A stretch of DNA of 64,000 bases from Phoenix dactylifera (GCF_009389715.1 NC_052395.1:6038812-6102811); one strand, 5' to 3'. Shown: positions 25,448 through 37,187, counted from the first letter of the stretch. Made by a program: numbers and translations. The notes: a model not told the origin generated them from the sequence alone.

Positions 25448-26169
25448 TTTTAGGGGGGAAAATGGACCACCCCACAAATACAATCAGAGCATCCGAATCC
25501 GATGATAGGCATGATCCCGGCAAGCATGATCTCGACATGCACGACCTCAGCATGCATGAGCTCAGAAGGCTGCCGAGCTTAGAAGACCGAGCATAGAAGG
25601 CTGCCGACCTCAGAAGGCCGACTTTGTCGTCCACATGCTGCGGCCATACCCTGCAGCAGCCTCACCGCACCATGCTTTGCTTGCCGGCCATGCTACGACA
25701 TATCATCCAGGGACCATACCCTGCTACGACTGTCAATAATTAAATGCGCACGATCTCCATGGACCTCCAGCCAGCCCAAAATCTCAGGCCATCCACGGCA
25801 ACTCGTTGACTTACTCAATCTCGTCCAGTCATCCACGACAACTCATTAATTCACACAATCACGCCCAATCATGACAGTAACCCATTAATTCGTCCAGTCA
25901 CATTACAGGTAACTCTGACACCTCTCCTATAAAAGGAAAACTCCCTCTCCTCAGGGGAGGCGGGACTTCTGGCTTTGGACTTTACATGCCATCTCTCTCT
26001 TTCTCCACAAAGGCCCCCTCTGATTTAAGCATCGGAGGGACGGCACCGGGAACCCCGGCCACCGGCTTTTTGCAGGTCCCCCGGAGGACGTAGCTCGCCG
26101 ACGTACCACCCGCACTGGAGCTCCCTCTCATCAGCCAGTGGTCACCCTCGGGTCCAATTTTCAACAACA
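25448..26169 (+). repeat. 5' LTR of the gag-only element
   Basis: It pairs with 29057-29808. It starts with a corrupted TGTTGGGG-like word (ttttagggggg here, tattgggg in the other copy). A TATA box tataaaa lies at 25928-25934, about 240 bp before the LTR end, with the same layout in the 3' LTR. The 3' LTR has an extra stretch near 29205-29245 made of repeated gctgccgagcttagaa words. Confidence 0.88.
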
Positions 26170-26170
26170 G

Positions 26171-26190
26171 TTGGCGCTAGAGGAAGGGAC
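26171..26190 (+). other. Primer-binding site of the gag-only element
   Basis: ttggcgctagaggaaggg follows the 5' LTR after one base. The TGG start fits pairing with a tRNA 3' CCA end. I cannot name the tRNA with certainty; it is not initiator Met. Confidence 0.6.
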
Positions 26191-26196
26191 CGAGTT

Positions 26197-27707
26197 GTGA
26201 CCATGAAGCTAAGGAGTAAAGGAGCCTCTAACGCCTTCCGGCATCGCGCACCAAGTCCTAGACACTCAGTTCAGAACCCATCACCAAGGCCTCCGACGGA
26301 TCCAATCCTTCAAGTCCAACCAGAGCAGTTCAACCTGTTTGTCCAACAAGTCCAAGCACTCACTGCGGCCGTTCAAGGCCTACAGCAAGTAGAAGACCAT
26401 CCTTTATTCCCTCCTCACGAGAATGAGTCCTCAGGACGCCGCTCGCAACGTCATTTTTCTATAGAGCGTTGCCACCACCGAAGCTTCCACCGAGCTCGAC
26501 CCCCAAGCCGGGAGGGCTTGTCGCACATCCATTATCCTGAGAGCTCGTGCCGAAGCCTGATGCCTCGAGAACGGGAGCACCTATCTGAGGCGGGGTCTGC
26601 CCCATGCCAAGCTGCAATAGGAGCCCCACCCGAGCTCGACAGAAAAGTCGAGGACTTGGAGCGGCAGATACAGATGCTTCGAGACCGAGGCCCGAAGCGA
26701 GATGTCGACCTTGACTTTACAACAGAGTCTCCATTCCCTCAATGGATCATGGATGAGTCAATCCTCCAGAGATTCAAGATGCCACAAATTGAGCCATAAG
26801 ATGGCTCATCTGATCCTCTGGATCATTTGGAAAGCTATAAGGCCCTTATGACACTCCAAGGAGCCACAGACGCTCTACTCTGCAAAACCTTCCCGGCGAC
26901 TCTCCGCAAGGTAGCTCGTTTTTGGTTCTCCGGACTAAAGCCCAGCTCGATTCTCTCCTTTGAACAGCTGGGCAGGCAGCTCGCCACCCATTTTGCCGCT
27001 AGCCGGCGTCAGCACCAGACCTCAGACTCCCTCTTTGCCATCAAGCAGAAGGAGGAAAATCCTTAAAAGACTACATCAATCGCTTTACCTCGGCTACATG
27101 GGAGGTTCGCGATCTCGACCAGTCAATCACCATATCGGCATTGAAGACTGGAGCTTGGTCCTACAAATTTCTCTTCTCCATCGAGAAGAGCTTCCCCGGC
27201 GACTTTCTTGAAATGTTTGCCCGAGCTCGCAAGTACGCCAAGGCTGAGAAAGCCATGTCCTCTCGGGGGGAGGCAGCTGAACGACCTGCCAAGATGCAGA
27301 AGAAGCGCCAGGAGGAGCACTCCCAACCAAGAAGCAGATTCCCCTAGCATGAGAAAGAGCCTCCTTAGCCCAAGAGCTTAACTTGCCTGAGGTCTCCCCT
27401 CCAAAAGTTTCAGACATGCTCTCCCATCACATCCACCCGAGTAGAGATCCTCATAGAGATTGAGGGTTAGGGCTACCTCCAACCTCCATTGAGGATGCGA
27501 TCGATAGAGTCACGAAAGCACTCGAAAAAGTACTGCCACTTTCACCGAGATCGCGGCCATGATATGGAGGATTGCTACGAGCTCCATGATGAGATCGAGG
27601 CACTTGTCCGTCGAGGTCGGTTGAGTTGTTTTGTCCATGATCATGTCTACAGGAGAGAGCCTGAGGAACAAAACTCAGTGCCACATGAGGAGCGGAACGA
27701 CAACTGA
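26197..27707 (+). pseudogene. Gag pseudogene of the gag-only Gypsy element
   Basis: The frame opens at 26197 (MTMKLRSKGASNAFRHR), is halted by TAA at 26797-26799, continues in the same sense with LDHLESYKALM and ARFWFSGLKPSSI (capsid-like), then shifts frame near 27065 and again near 27345. The end at about 27489-27707 keeps CHFHRDRGHDMEDC, a gag nucleocapsid-like knuckle, and YELHDEIEALVRRG. There are at least three breaks. The retrotransposon gag family is clear; the copy is not functional. Confidence 0.8.
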
Positions 27708-28449
27708 CCTCTCGCGAGCATCATCAATACCATTAGAGGGCGGGCGAGTAGAGGCACCTGAAACATCGAGCTCGGAAGAAGAAGCTTCCTCAAAACATCC
27801 GTGCACTGTGAAAGTCGTTTCCTTTTCTGATGAAGACCAAAAAGGTGTTAAGCCCTCTTTATGACAATGCTGTAGCTATTTCCTTCATCATTGCAAGGCT
27901 TTAAAAAGGATTTTAGTACATAATGGAAGCTCGGATGATACCTTATTTTGTAATGCCTTCCAAAGGATGAGCACTCCTCCAGCCAGATTCATAGGAGATT
28001 CCACCCCAAGAAAGTAGTATAAAGTTAAACCTTCTTATGGCTCACATCAGCTCGGCCTACAACGCAACTCTTGGCCAACCAAGGCAACAACGAGATCAGG
28101 TCCAGCCTGTCCAAAGAAAATGCTCTTGGGTAGCCATGGATCCTGCATAATCATAGCTCCTCGAGCTCGAGGGGTAGCAGCGCGGCACAGAGCTCAACGC
28201 GTGCCGCCTAACGGCCTCCATCGACTCCCAGCCGGTGCCGAGCCAAGTCCTGAGGGACCTCGAAGCTCGGGAGCTGTTAATATGTCTCCAAAAAGTACCT
28301 CCATCTCCAACATCGCCCTCCCTCATCTATGTTCTCGAGCTGATGCTTACCTCTGAGCTGAACTCTTCTATTCTCGAGCTTATCTAAGCACTCGAGCTCT
28401 TCCGTTCTCAAGCTCATCTAAGTGATCGAGCCCTTCCGTTATGCTCATC

Positions 28450-28790
28450 TAAGTGCTCGACGACATTTCGACGTCATTTCAACGCTATTTCGACGACATT
28501 CGACGCCATTTTGACGCCACTTTGATGCCATTTCGATGACATTCGACGCCACTTCGACACCATTTCGACGACATTCGACAACATTCGACATCAGTTTGAC
28601 GCCATTTCGATGACATTCGACGCCATTATGATGACATTCGACGCCATTTCGACGCCACTTCGACGACATTCGACGTCAGTTCGACGCCACTTCGACGCCA
28701 TTTCGCCGACATTCGACGCCATTGCGACGACATTCGACGTTATTTCGACGCCACTTTGCTGTCATTTCGACGACATTCGATGCCTCTTAC
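28450..28790 (+). repeat. TTCGACGNCA-type minisatellite inside the gag-only element
   Basis: Degenerate units such as cgacgccatttcgacgacatt are repeated more than ten times, with variable spacing built from 11- to 15-bp words. It is non-coding, though it stays open in some frames because the words lack stops. It lies between gag and the 3' LTR. Confidence 0.8.
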
Positions 28791-29056
28791 AACGACGCAC
28801 CCCGATCTGAGTGGGGACACCCTGCTGAGTGGGCCACAAGCCAAAGAAGGCCGCAGAAGTCGACCTCAGAGCAGAGACGCTTAGCTCTGCTTGGATAGCT
28901 CGGCTTAAGGCCGTTAGCTCCGACTGCACGAGAGGTACACCCTACTTGGCATATACATCTCCATAGATATTTGACTGTATTACAGGACGATTGACGACTC
29001 GACTACATTCTTCGCCCGAGCCAAAAAGCAGCTCGAACTCAAAAGTCAGAGGATAG

Positions 29057-29808
29057 TATTGGGGAAAAAATAGACCACCCCACAAATACAATTAGAGCAC
29101 CCGAATCCGATGACAGGCATGACCCCGGCAAGCATGATCTCGACATGCACGACCTCAGCATGCATGAGCTCAGAAGGCTGCCGAGCTTAGAAGGCCGAGC
29201 ATAGAAGGCTGCCGAGCTTAGAATACTGAGCTCGAAAGGCTGCCGACCTTAGAAGGCCGACTTTGTCGTCCACATGCTGCGGCCATGCCCTGCAGCAGCC
29301 TCACCGCACCATACTTTGCTTGCCGGCCACGCCATGACATATCAACCAGGGTCCATACTCTGCTACGACTGTCAACAATTAAATGCGCACAATCTCCACG
29401 GACCTCCAACCAGCCCAAAATCTCAGGCCATCCACGGCAACTCGTTGACTCACTCAATCTTGTCCAGTCATCCACGGCAACTCATTAATTCACACGATCA
29501 CGCCGAATCATGACGGTAACCCATTAATTCGTCTAGTCACATCACATATAACCCTGGCACCTCTCCTATAAAAGGAAAACTCCCTCTCCTCAGGGGAGGC
29601 GAGACTTCTGGCTTTGGACTTTACGTGCCATCTCTCTCTTTCTCCACAAAGGCCCCCTCTGACTTAAGCATCGGAGGGCCGGTGCCGGAAACTCCAGCCA
29701 TCGGCTTTTTGCAGGTCCCCCGGAGGATGCAGTCCGCCGACGTACCACCCGCATCAGAACTCCCTCTCCTCAGCCAGTAGTCACCCCCGGTTCCAATTTC
29801 CAGCAACA
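29057..29808 (+). repeat. 3' LTR of the gag-only element
   Basis: A 752-bp terminal repeat matching 25448-26169, with a TATA box near 29568 and end caaca. It is followed directly by the duplication aagac. Confidence 0.88.
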
Positions 29809-29813
29809 AAGAC

Positions 29814-30500
29814 CATAAAGCAACCGAAGGCTACAAGGAATGCCTTTGAGGCAATGGAATAGAAATGCTCGAGGCAATACATTTAGAAAAGATGAGATTG
29901 TGGGTAAGGAGGTTCAAGATCTTCAAGCAAAAAATATAGAGAGAAGGGGAGTAAGCCTGGAGAACCATAGAACTATACTTTAAAATGCAAGGAATCTTCA
30001 GGCGACAAAAATCCAGAATATTGTGGCTAAAAGAAGGTGATGCTAATACACCATTCTTCCATGGTTCCACTGTGATGCGAAGAAGGAACAGAATTTGAAG
30101 AATTTCAAAGGCAATGCCACTATTGCAAGCCTATCTGGAATTATCTATGGGGATGCGATTGGTGTTGTTAAGGAATTCTTCAATAGGGCAACAATATTTA
30201 TCACTAAAAAGACCAACATGAAGGAGTGCAAAAACTATAGAATGATTAGTCTTTGCAATACCATCTACAAGATCGCAGCAAAGGTAGTTGTTTAATCGAA
30301 CAAAGGGTTTGCTTGCACAAACTTGTTTTTGCAGAACAAGGGGCATTTGTTGTTGGCAGGAGCATTGCCGATAACTTGATGATTTTCTAGAAATCTATTA
30401 GCCTTGTTATCACTGCCTCAAAGCACAATCCCATCATGATTTTAAGACGAATAAGGAGAGAGTGTATGATACCGTTAAGTGGTCCTTTCTATTAGCAATT
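29814..30500 (+). mobile_element. LINE (L1-type) fragment, part 3, reverse transcriptase region
   Basis: The LINE continues with the linker and RT: WLKEGDANTPFFHGST near 30035, KECKNYRMISLCNTIYKI near 30225 (the YRPISL box of LINE RT), RSIADNLMIF near 30360, and YDTVKWSFL near 30465 (the AYDxVxWxFL box). Several stops and frameshifts are present. Together with parts 1 and 2 this is one dead LINE cut by two LTR insertions. The 3' end is not found; similarity fades after 30500. Confidence 0.8.
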
Positions 30501-30579
30501 ATTAACATTTTCATATCTAAGATAGATTGGCAACGTAGACGGAAGGCTAAGCGTTCACATTACATTCAAAACTTACCGT

Positions 30580-31004
30580 TGTCATTAGGACACTGAATAA
30601 CTTCCGTTGTTTTCTATTTAAATCTTCCTAATTTGTAGTCGAGTTAAATTAGTCAATCAGCTGTTAAGAATTTTTCTATCTTGTTGGGAACTTCCACTGT
30701 ATTGTCGCCTATTTAAAGGGCAAGAGAATGCCACCAAAGTGGGAGCACGGTTGGAACGGGGCTTAGATTCCATCGGAGTGACCCAAGTTCAAAACGCGCA
30801 GGCGTCGATTAAACGAGGAAATCGGATGCCTCCTGCTTGATTTATCCGATGGAGTCGCCATTTGGTCTGCCGGTACTGAGATAGCACTGGGGTGATGTAC
30901 TCACACATGGGTAATAAACCTAGTAGAAGAATCCACAGGTTGGAAAATGTATGCGGAAATTTGCGGTCTGCATCGAATATTTTTTTGGTAGAAAGAGGTC
31001 CCCC

Positions 31005-31055
<51 letters not shown>

Positions 31056-31190
31056 GCAAGAGAATAAGGACAAGGCATGAAGAACCCTTTTCCTGGCACT
31101 TGGGTGCTCTCATTGGAGGTTCTGGTTCCCTCCATGAATATTTTATGTTATCTTGCCTTCACCTTTCTTTTCCTTGTTCCTTCACAACTT
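30580..31190 (+). repeat. LTR-like arm (left), interrupted by a SINE
   Basis: After removing the SINE (30730-31049) and one copy of its duplication, this arm matches the reverse complement of 31590-31906. Shared words include gttgttttctatttaaatcttcct, then (tttggaggttctg-like) attggaggttctgg and the ccttcacctttctttt stretch. The arms are clearly related but diverged. They look like LTRs of one family in opposite orientation. Confidence 0.7.
30730..31049 (+). mobile_element. tRNA-derived SINE with 15-bp target duplication
   Basis: The head gccaccaaagtgggagcacgg and the B-box-like caagttcaaaacgcg about 45 bp later match the SINE at 18324. The element ends in a C-run followed by an A-rich tail (31002-31050). 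The 15-bp duplication aaagggcaagagaat flanks it (30715-30729 and 31050-31064), though its first As may belong to the tail. It is inserted in the left LTR-like arm. Confidence 0.75.
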
Positions 31191-31560
31191 TTCTAAAATA
31201 GTTAATGGAAAGTCTTCTTCTACTAGCAGGACCATGCCAAAGTTGTATCTCATGAATTTGAAAGAACTGTTCAGCCTGACATACCCAATTGAGTGGTTTT
31301 CTCCTCCATTGAAGTGGGGAAAGTCTAACTTCACAGTTTTTGGCAGGAACAAGCTGGTAAAATTATTGAGTTGAAAGCTGCCACCACCACTCGAACGCTC
31401 CCCACCATGAATTTGCATGGAGTTCTCAGCAGCGTCGTTTATGGACTGACTCGCCAGTTGGTCCATGCATACGAGTACCGAGCTTGCCGAACATCTCCAT
31501 CATTTGGTTGATGATCTCCTTCTATCTGGTTGAAAGTGACTCCATGGACTTTTCTAGCTT
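31190..31560 (-). pseudogene. Gypsy gag fragment between inverted LTR-like arms
   Basis: The minus strand encodes a gag-like leader (VEKLEKSMESLSTR) and the block KLDFPHFNGGE, the conserved start of plant Gypsy gag cores (usually LDFPxFxGxDP). A frameshift occurs near 31420. Nothing of pol is seen. It belongs to the remnant whose right LTR-like arm is 31590-31906. Confidence 0.6.
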
Positions 31561-31589
31561 TTCCACTCTTTGGTATGGAGATTTGCTTC

Positions 31590-31906
31590 TCTACAACTCT
31601 TCTAAAATAGATAAAAGAAAAGTGAAGACAAGATGACTTGAAATGCTAGCTTTAGTTACTTCGAGGGAATCAGAACCTCCAATAAGAGCATCCAACTGCT
31701 TGGAAAAAAGTTTTGCATGCCTTATGATTACTCATTCTCTTGTCCCTGCACAATGCAACGCAAGTTTCTAACAAAATAGAAAATTCTCAATAGCCGGTTG
31801 ACTAATTCAACTCAACTACGAATCAAGAAATAGTTAGCACGAAAATCTAAGAACCAGGAAGATTTAAATAGAAAACAACAGAAATTATTCGGAGTTCCAA
31901 TGACTA
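31590..31906 (-). repeat. LTR-like arm (right)
   Basis: This is an inverted match of the left arm at 30580-31190. It includes about 28 bp absent from the left arm near 31815-31845. It lies upstream, in minus-strand sense, of the gag fragment, as a 5' LTR would. Confidence 0.65.
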
Positions 31907-31934
31907 GGAAGCTGGTTTCAAGCTTCCTAGTCAT
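31900..31934. repeat. Short perfect hairpin next to the right arm
   Basis: atgactaggaagct and agcttcctagtcat form a 14-bp perfect stem with a 7-nt loop. It may be part of an element end; no role can be assigned. Confidence 0.6.
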
Positions 31935-32463
31935 ATTGGAAGCTGGTTTAATTTTCCTTGTCCATCATATTGGATGAAAGTGGTCGTCTCTCCCGCTTTC
32001 CTTACGACCTCTGCTCGGCTATGCTCTCCGGATATCTTCAAGGTGCCACAGCTAACAGACAGCGGATCGTGCATCAGCCTAAACAGAATATGGAATTCTT
32101 GGTCTCATCTCCTGTTCATTTCAAAAACAGGAAGAAATGTACAACAACAGATTTGCAATTCATATGATAAAAATATAGAATAAGTACGTACTTATACTTC
32201 ATCCCATGCATCTGGAGATTACACATGTTATACACAGTACAGCAATCAACGCTTGAGCATGTATTACAATCAAGTTGTTCGAACAAATCCCCCACAGAAG
32301 TGATCCCTCGACCATCTTGAAGTAGCGTACGTACACGAGTCGAAGGCCCTCCATGCAATATTGCACACATTTGTCGATTCCTATTCCCGTCTCATATTCG
32401 AGCTAAATGACGGGGCTTCCGCCCGGTACAAGCTATACAATGTGGTGCTTCGGCGACACCACC

Positions 32464-35400
32464 TTACAGAGCCTCTTTTGGAACCCAGCACCCGTGAAGC
32501 CCATAAGGAAGCCCATAGGGGAATCTGGCTCGTGCGATCTCCTCGAAGGTGGACCCATCCAGGACTAGCGCGTAACCTTCCCCGTTATCCGCGCTGACGA
32601 TGGATATGACCACGCCTGTTAAAATGATCGAATCATCGTAAGCCGTCTGCTTTGGGTTAATTTTTTTCAAAAAACCTTGAATGAAGAAAGAAGAATGAGA
32701 GAAAAAAAAATTGTATTTCTACCTGTCTGTTAATTACAATATACAGGGGCAGCCTTTATATAGGCTATGAGGCTGACAAAGTTTGGTAAGATCGACTAAG
32801 TTTGGTACAATCGATTTATCATATAATTTTAACATCCTTCCTCAAACTCAAAACGGTAAAGTGGACATGAATTTGAGTTTGGAAGTAAGGGCTTTTAGCT
32901 TTGGGTTAATCTTTTTCCAAAAACATTGGATTAGCTAATAATAGTTGCAAGACGTCTAACTCACCGTCATCCTCCTCGGTAGCTCCAGGTTTGGCTACAA
33001 AAAAGGGCTCTGAAGGCACTGCGCCCTCGTCGTGCCAGTTCTTAGCCTTCTTCTTCACCAAATCGATCTAAAATGCACCCAAAACCAGCAAAGATTAGGT
33101 CCACAATATAGCTCGATAAATTGTTTAACTTGGCCTTATTTGTAGTTGAACCAGAGGCAAACCTTTGTAAGGGTGTTGGGGAAGTTGCACGGCCTTTGGG
33201 CCCCACAGGCATAGGCATATCTATACTTCTTGCCCAGATGGGCCGGGTTGATGCTGCACATGTCCATCCCCCTTCCGTGCTCATCTGGGTCCAGTGCTGC
33301 CTCCAGATCACCTATTGGGCTTCCATCCAAAGGTATCCGAAAACGGCCCACCCTGTTATTGCGTTGTAGCATCTCTTTTAAGGTTATAGATACTAAAAAT
33401 TATTATAAAGAAAATTTATGATGTTTTTTAGGACAACCCAATCTTTGACTAAATGTCATAAATTATGATTGTCGGCAGCTTGATCAATCCTTTATGCCCC
33501 ACATGATGTGCATTGCATGCATCAAAAGAGTGAATCCTTTCCATTGTTTTTAGTTATTGCAGTGAGAATTCAAATCTTGTGATGATAAAATTATAGTGCT
33601 GTTGGAGAAAATTCATTATCAGGAAAATGATTGAAAATCAGCTTGCATTTAATTCTTGAGCAAGATTCCCATGTCACATATGTATGGATTTTCGATCTGT
33701 TTATTTATGAAGAAGTATTGATATTAAAATGTCTCTTTACACTTTATAGTGATATAATCTATATAATTGCATTATATATAACAAATTAAGAGTTATATAA
33801 TCGTCGTTATGACATCATCACATCAACAACAATTATTTGAAGGAACAAAAAAAAAAAAAAAGGTTTCTAGAAACTTCTTGCAGAGAATCCCAAAAAGTAG
33901 AGGAAACACCTAAATTATCGCCCTTATGGGCCTTTGTAGCAGGCTCCTATTGTTCTAATTTAGGAGGATCATGACTCGATGTGGACTAATTTGACCTCTA
34001 CGAGTAAGGTTGAATGGGGTCAAGGAGCGAGATTTACTGCATCAGGAAGTCAAGTCACTAGCCAAACTTTTAGAAGCCATAACTTAGTCATATGATATGC
34101 CATCAAGATAATCTTTTATTTAAAATCAGATAACTTTTCGAGATCTACATCCTAGAGTTAACCTCTTAAGAGGTTAAAATGGATCGAAAAATTACAACGT
34201 TTGAGCCGTGAAACCGGACAGTCAAACTGAAAGTTTTTCAATCCGTGAAGAATTAGATAAAGAGAGAGATGACAAAGTTGATGTGGATGTCAAGATCTAC
34301 CTCTTGCAAGATTTTTTTTAATGATTATTTTTATTAGTCATATTTATTTTTGGAGATCTAGTTTTATTCGAATTATAAGAGAAATCCGATCCAAACTATA
34401 AAAGAAAGGACATCACCACTATTATAAATAGAGTTATGTACCCTAGTTGATGAGGTATGGATCATCAATGAAAGAAAAGCGGTTGTAAATCTTACTTTTA
34501 TAATTTTTTCAACTTTTTTTTATTTTTTTTTGAGAAATTCGAGTTGAGTGGATAGAAAAATTTTTGAAACACTATTCTTTTCCTTTCTTTTCTTTTTTTC
34601 TGGGGATGATATGTTAGTTTAGCATTTCTATTGCTCTAAACCATGGAACCATGAGTGAACCATAACGGGCGATACCTTCGTACATATATATCCTCATTGT
34701 TCTAACCGCCAAAAAATTGATTTATATACTAAGAAGTAAGACGGCCGGATGGCTAACCAGCTGCCACTCTTGAATGTTCTACTAATTCAATATTTCTACA
34801 AAAAAAATGACGACACAATCATTAGGGAATATACCTAGCATCCGGCAGCTCGTCTTGGCCGGCGAATGACCTCAGATTCTGAAGGCGAAGCTTGTCGAGG
34901 ATCGTTGGGTCAGCGTTGTGCTCGCAGCAGTCGGCGATGATGGCTGTGACCCTACCATCCTCGTCCTGCTCCTCATATGCATTGATGAAATGGAACGTAA
35001 CAAAAGGTGGCACCTCCACACTCGCCACCTAAAACATTTATCAAATCAAATCATCTAAGTTATCCTAGGACAAGATATAAACTGGACCTGTGGTCCACGA
35101 ATCCAAGTTAACTAGAAATTAGAGAGTTAGAAGTGCTTACAATTTTTCCACTGGCTTTACACATGACATGCACGTAGCTACCGGAGTCTGGGTGCCACTC
35201 GAACTTGTATAGTGGAGTGGGCTCGGCCTTGAGAAGATTTTGGGCACAGTACCTTAGCGGCATCTCCGGCACCACCACGTAGTGTTCGGTCACCGGAAAC
35301 GAGTGCACCCACCCAGGCGCCGGGCTTCCCCGGCAATTCACCCTACCGATCACCTTCCGCTCGTTGGTCCCCGGCGCCATTCTCACCACCGTGTACCCCG

Positions 35401-37187
35401 GCCTCACCAAGTCCGGCAGCAGGGTCAAAAACTCCGAGTCGGTCACGATGGGATGCGCCGAGTGGATCAGACCGCCCAAATTGTCGGTGTACTCGAACTT
35501 CCCGACAGTGTCCAGCGTGTCGGGATCGATTTGGATGGAGCCTTTGATGGTCTCGGTGAGACAGACGACTCGCCCGTCGGCAAGCTTGACGACGCCGGTG
35601 TTGGCGTTGTCGGTGAGGGACGCGCCGGAGAAAAGTCCAGCCAGCTCGCCGACGTAGGCGAGGAAGCTGTCGGGTTTGGGAGCTTCGGAGAATTCGCGAT
35701 AGCAGAGGCGCTTGTGCTTCATGGCGGCTTTGTATGCCTCCGACTCGATTTGGCGGTGCCCGAAGAGGAGCCGGCCGTCGTCGAAGCGGAGGCGGACGAT
35801 GGTGGCGTAGCCATCGAAGAGGTGGCGGAAGTCGTAGTCCTCTATGTTCCATAGCCCGGGCCCGTTCCTTAGGTAGGTACCGTTCTGCATGACATGGCGC
35901 CAATTTGGATAGCTAAGAATTAAATCCTTATTTCGTGGGCTATCTTTTGCTAATAAACATAATTTTAACATAGAATCCTATGACTCTGCTAGATTCCGAG
36001 TGAACGCGATAAGGGTGTCGTTGTGATTCGTGTAAGCTAAAGAGGTGCGTCATAGGTCATCTTTGGTGGTTTCTCCTTGAAGCAGACAAGAAAATGACCT
36101 GCCATTGATTCCAGCACCTCAGCTCCGGCAATATCAAAGCAAGAAATTTTGAAGCGGATTATTTGGACATCACGCAAGGTTTGTATGACACTTCTTGTCT
36201 TCTTAGTTATGTCTCCAAAAAGTGTGAAGGACGTTCCGGCTGTCTACGAACAACCATAGGCCAGAACGCCGAATAAGTTCATTACCTCGACGTTCCGCCC
36301 TCATCTTCACCTAGCTAAATTTGTGTATTAAGAGAAGCCAAGGTAGATGGTTAACTCCTACTTAATTATGCTATTAGCTTGCAGTAAGGACTTTCCACGA
36401 GAAATACGTATTAGAACAAACGAAGACATGTCACATGATACTCTACAATAGCCTCCTTCAAGAGGAGACTATATATACTAATTGATCTTTGAAAGTTTTG
36501 AAATATCGATCGATCTAATGTCAAGGGCACTAGTTTATTTTTGTAAACTCGGTTGGTTAATTAAATCAGCATCAGCGTCCTTTATTAATGATGTAGCAGT
36601 TAGCAATCCTCTTTTCTCATCCTTTGGCCCTTCACAGGACGATGCGACGCCAAACTAGCCGGGCTCGTGTCACCGGAAAGTTATGGAATGGATGCCTCAG
36701 AGGTGCGTCTACCTCAAAACCGAAGAAGGTTGACATATTGTGCAAGCATGTCTCTTATAAATCAAAAAACATATCATGATCCTTGTTATAAAAGATCCTT
36801 GTGTTCTTGGCTCAGTTTTTTGGTTTGTCCAAGTGACCTTCCAAGAAAAAAGACGTTATATATAATCGAAGGGGATGATGTTATATATCTTACCAACCAA
36901 AGTGGTATCTCTCCGTCTACCACCAGCTCCCCCTCCCACCGCTCCTGCCGGATGCTGGTCCAAGCCGCGAGCTTCCCATGGCCCCGGCGTTGGGTCTCAA
37001 CGGACGGCAATGGGACGGTGATTCGTGGCTCCGTTGCGACGCTGACCTTGAGGGACTCTAATTCTCGACGTCGGCCCCTCGGAAGGATCGAATGGAGTCT
37101 CGATGGAAGGGACCGGTTCGACTCCGAGGTAGTGGAAGGGCAGATAGCAGTGGGTCGAAGGGCAGGAGAGAGCAAAATAGACGCCAT
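32464..37187 (-). CDS. CCD8: Carotenoid cleavage dioxygenase 8 (carlactone synthase, strigolactone pathway)
   Basis: Six exons in transcript order: 37187-36894, 35884-35141, 35028-34835, 33352-33163, 33067-32965, 32615-32464; phases agree; 558 aa, close to the usual 550-570. The first ~45 residues look like a plastid transit peptide. The RPE65/CCD beta-propeller keeps four iron-binding histidines: H242 (HSAHP), H292 (WVHSFP), H359 (TFHFINAYEE) and H549 (YGLHGCW). The segments AWTSIRQERWEGEL, CCEHNAD and ACGAQRP are typical of CCD8 rather than CCD1, 4 or 7. The enzyme turns 9-cis-beta-apo-10'-carotenal, made by CCD7, into carlactone in plastids, the precursor of the strigolactones that repress shoot branching and signal to mycorrhizal fungi. 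No break is seen. Intron 3 (1.48 kb) may hold LTR-derived sequence. Exons 1 and 2 are GC-rich. Confidence 0.95.
33890..34700. repeat. Possible solo-LTR-like sequence in CCD8 intron 3
   Basis: This part of the 1.48-kb intron has an LTR-like layout on the plus strand: a TATA-like ctattataaatagag near 34420, then a long T-rich tail region. I could not find paired ends or a target duplication, so origin is inference. Confidence 0.3.

Larger units (their letters stand above)
25448..29808 (+). mobile_element. Non-autonomous Gypsy element carrying only gag (TR-GAG type)
   Basis: The LTRs are 25448-26169 (722 bp) and 29057-29808 (752 bp), both ending caaca, and the element is flanked by the 5-bp duplication aagac (25443-25447 and 29809-29813). 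A purine-rich tract precedes the 3' LTR. The internal region has a degraded gag frame (26197-27707) and then about 1.3 kb of non-coding DNA with a minisatellite. No protease, RT, RNase H or integrase is present. The gag sequence (YDGSSDPLDHL, CHFHRDRGHD) resembles the Tat/Athila side of Gypsy; that assignment is inference. It would depend on a helper element. Confidence 0.88.

Noticed and set aside
28450..28790. CRISPR-like regular array
   Set aside because: Units are contiguous degenerate words without unique spacers, inside a plant LTR element; it is a minisatellite.
31002..31050. Glycine/proline-coding frames across the C-run
   Set aside because: They only translate a homopolymer at a SINE tail, whose length is also doubtful in assembly.
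35282..35854. 190-aa plus-strand open frame
   Set aside because: It lies antisense to CCD8 exon 2, which has clear motifs and splice sites; the opposite frame is a GC-rich shadow.
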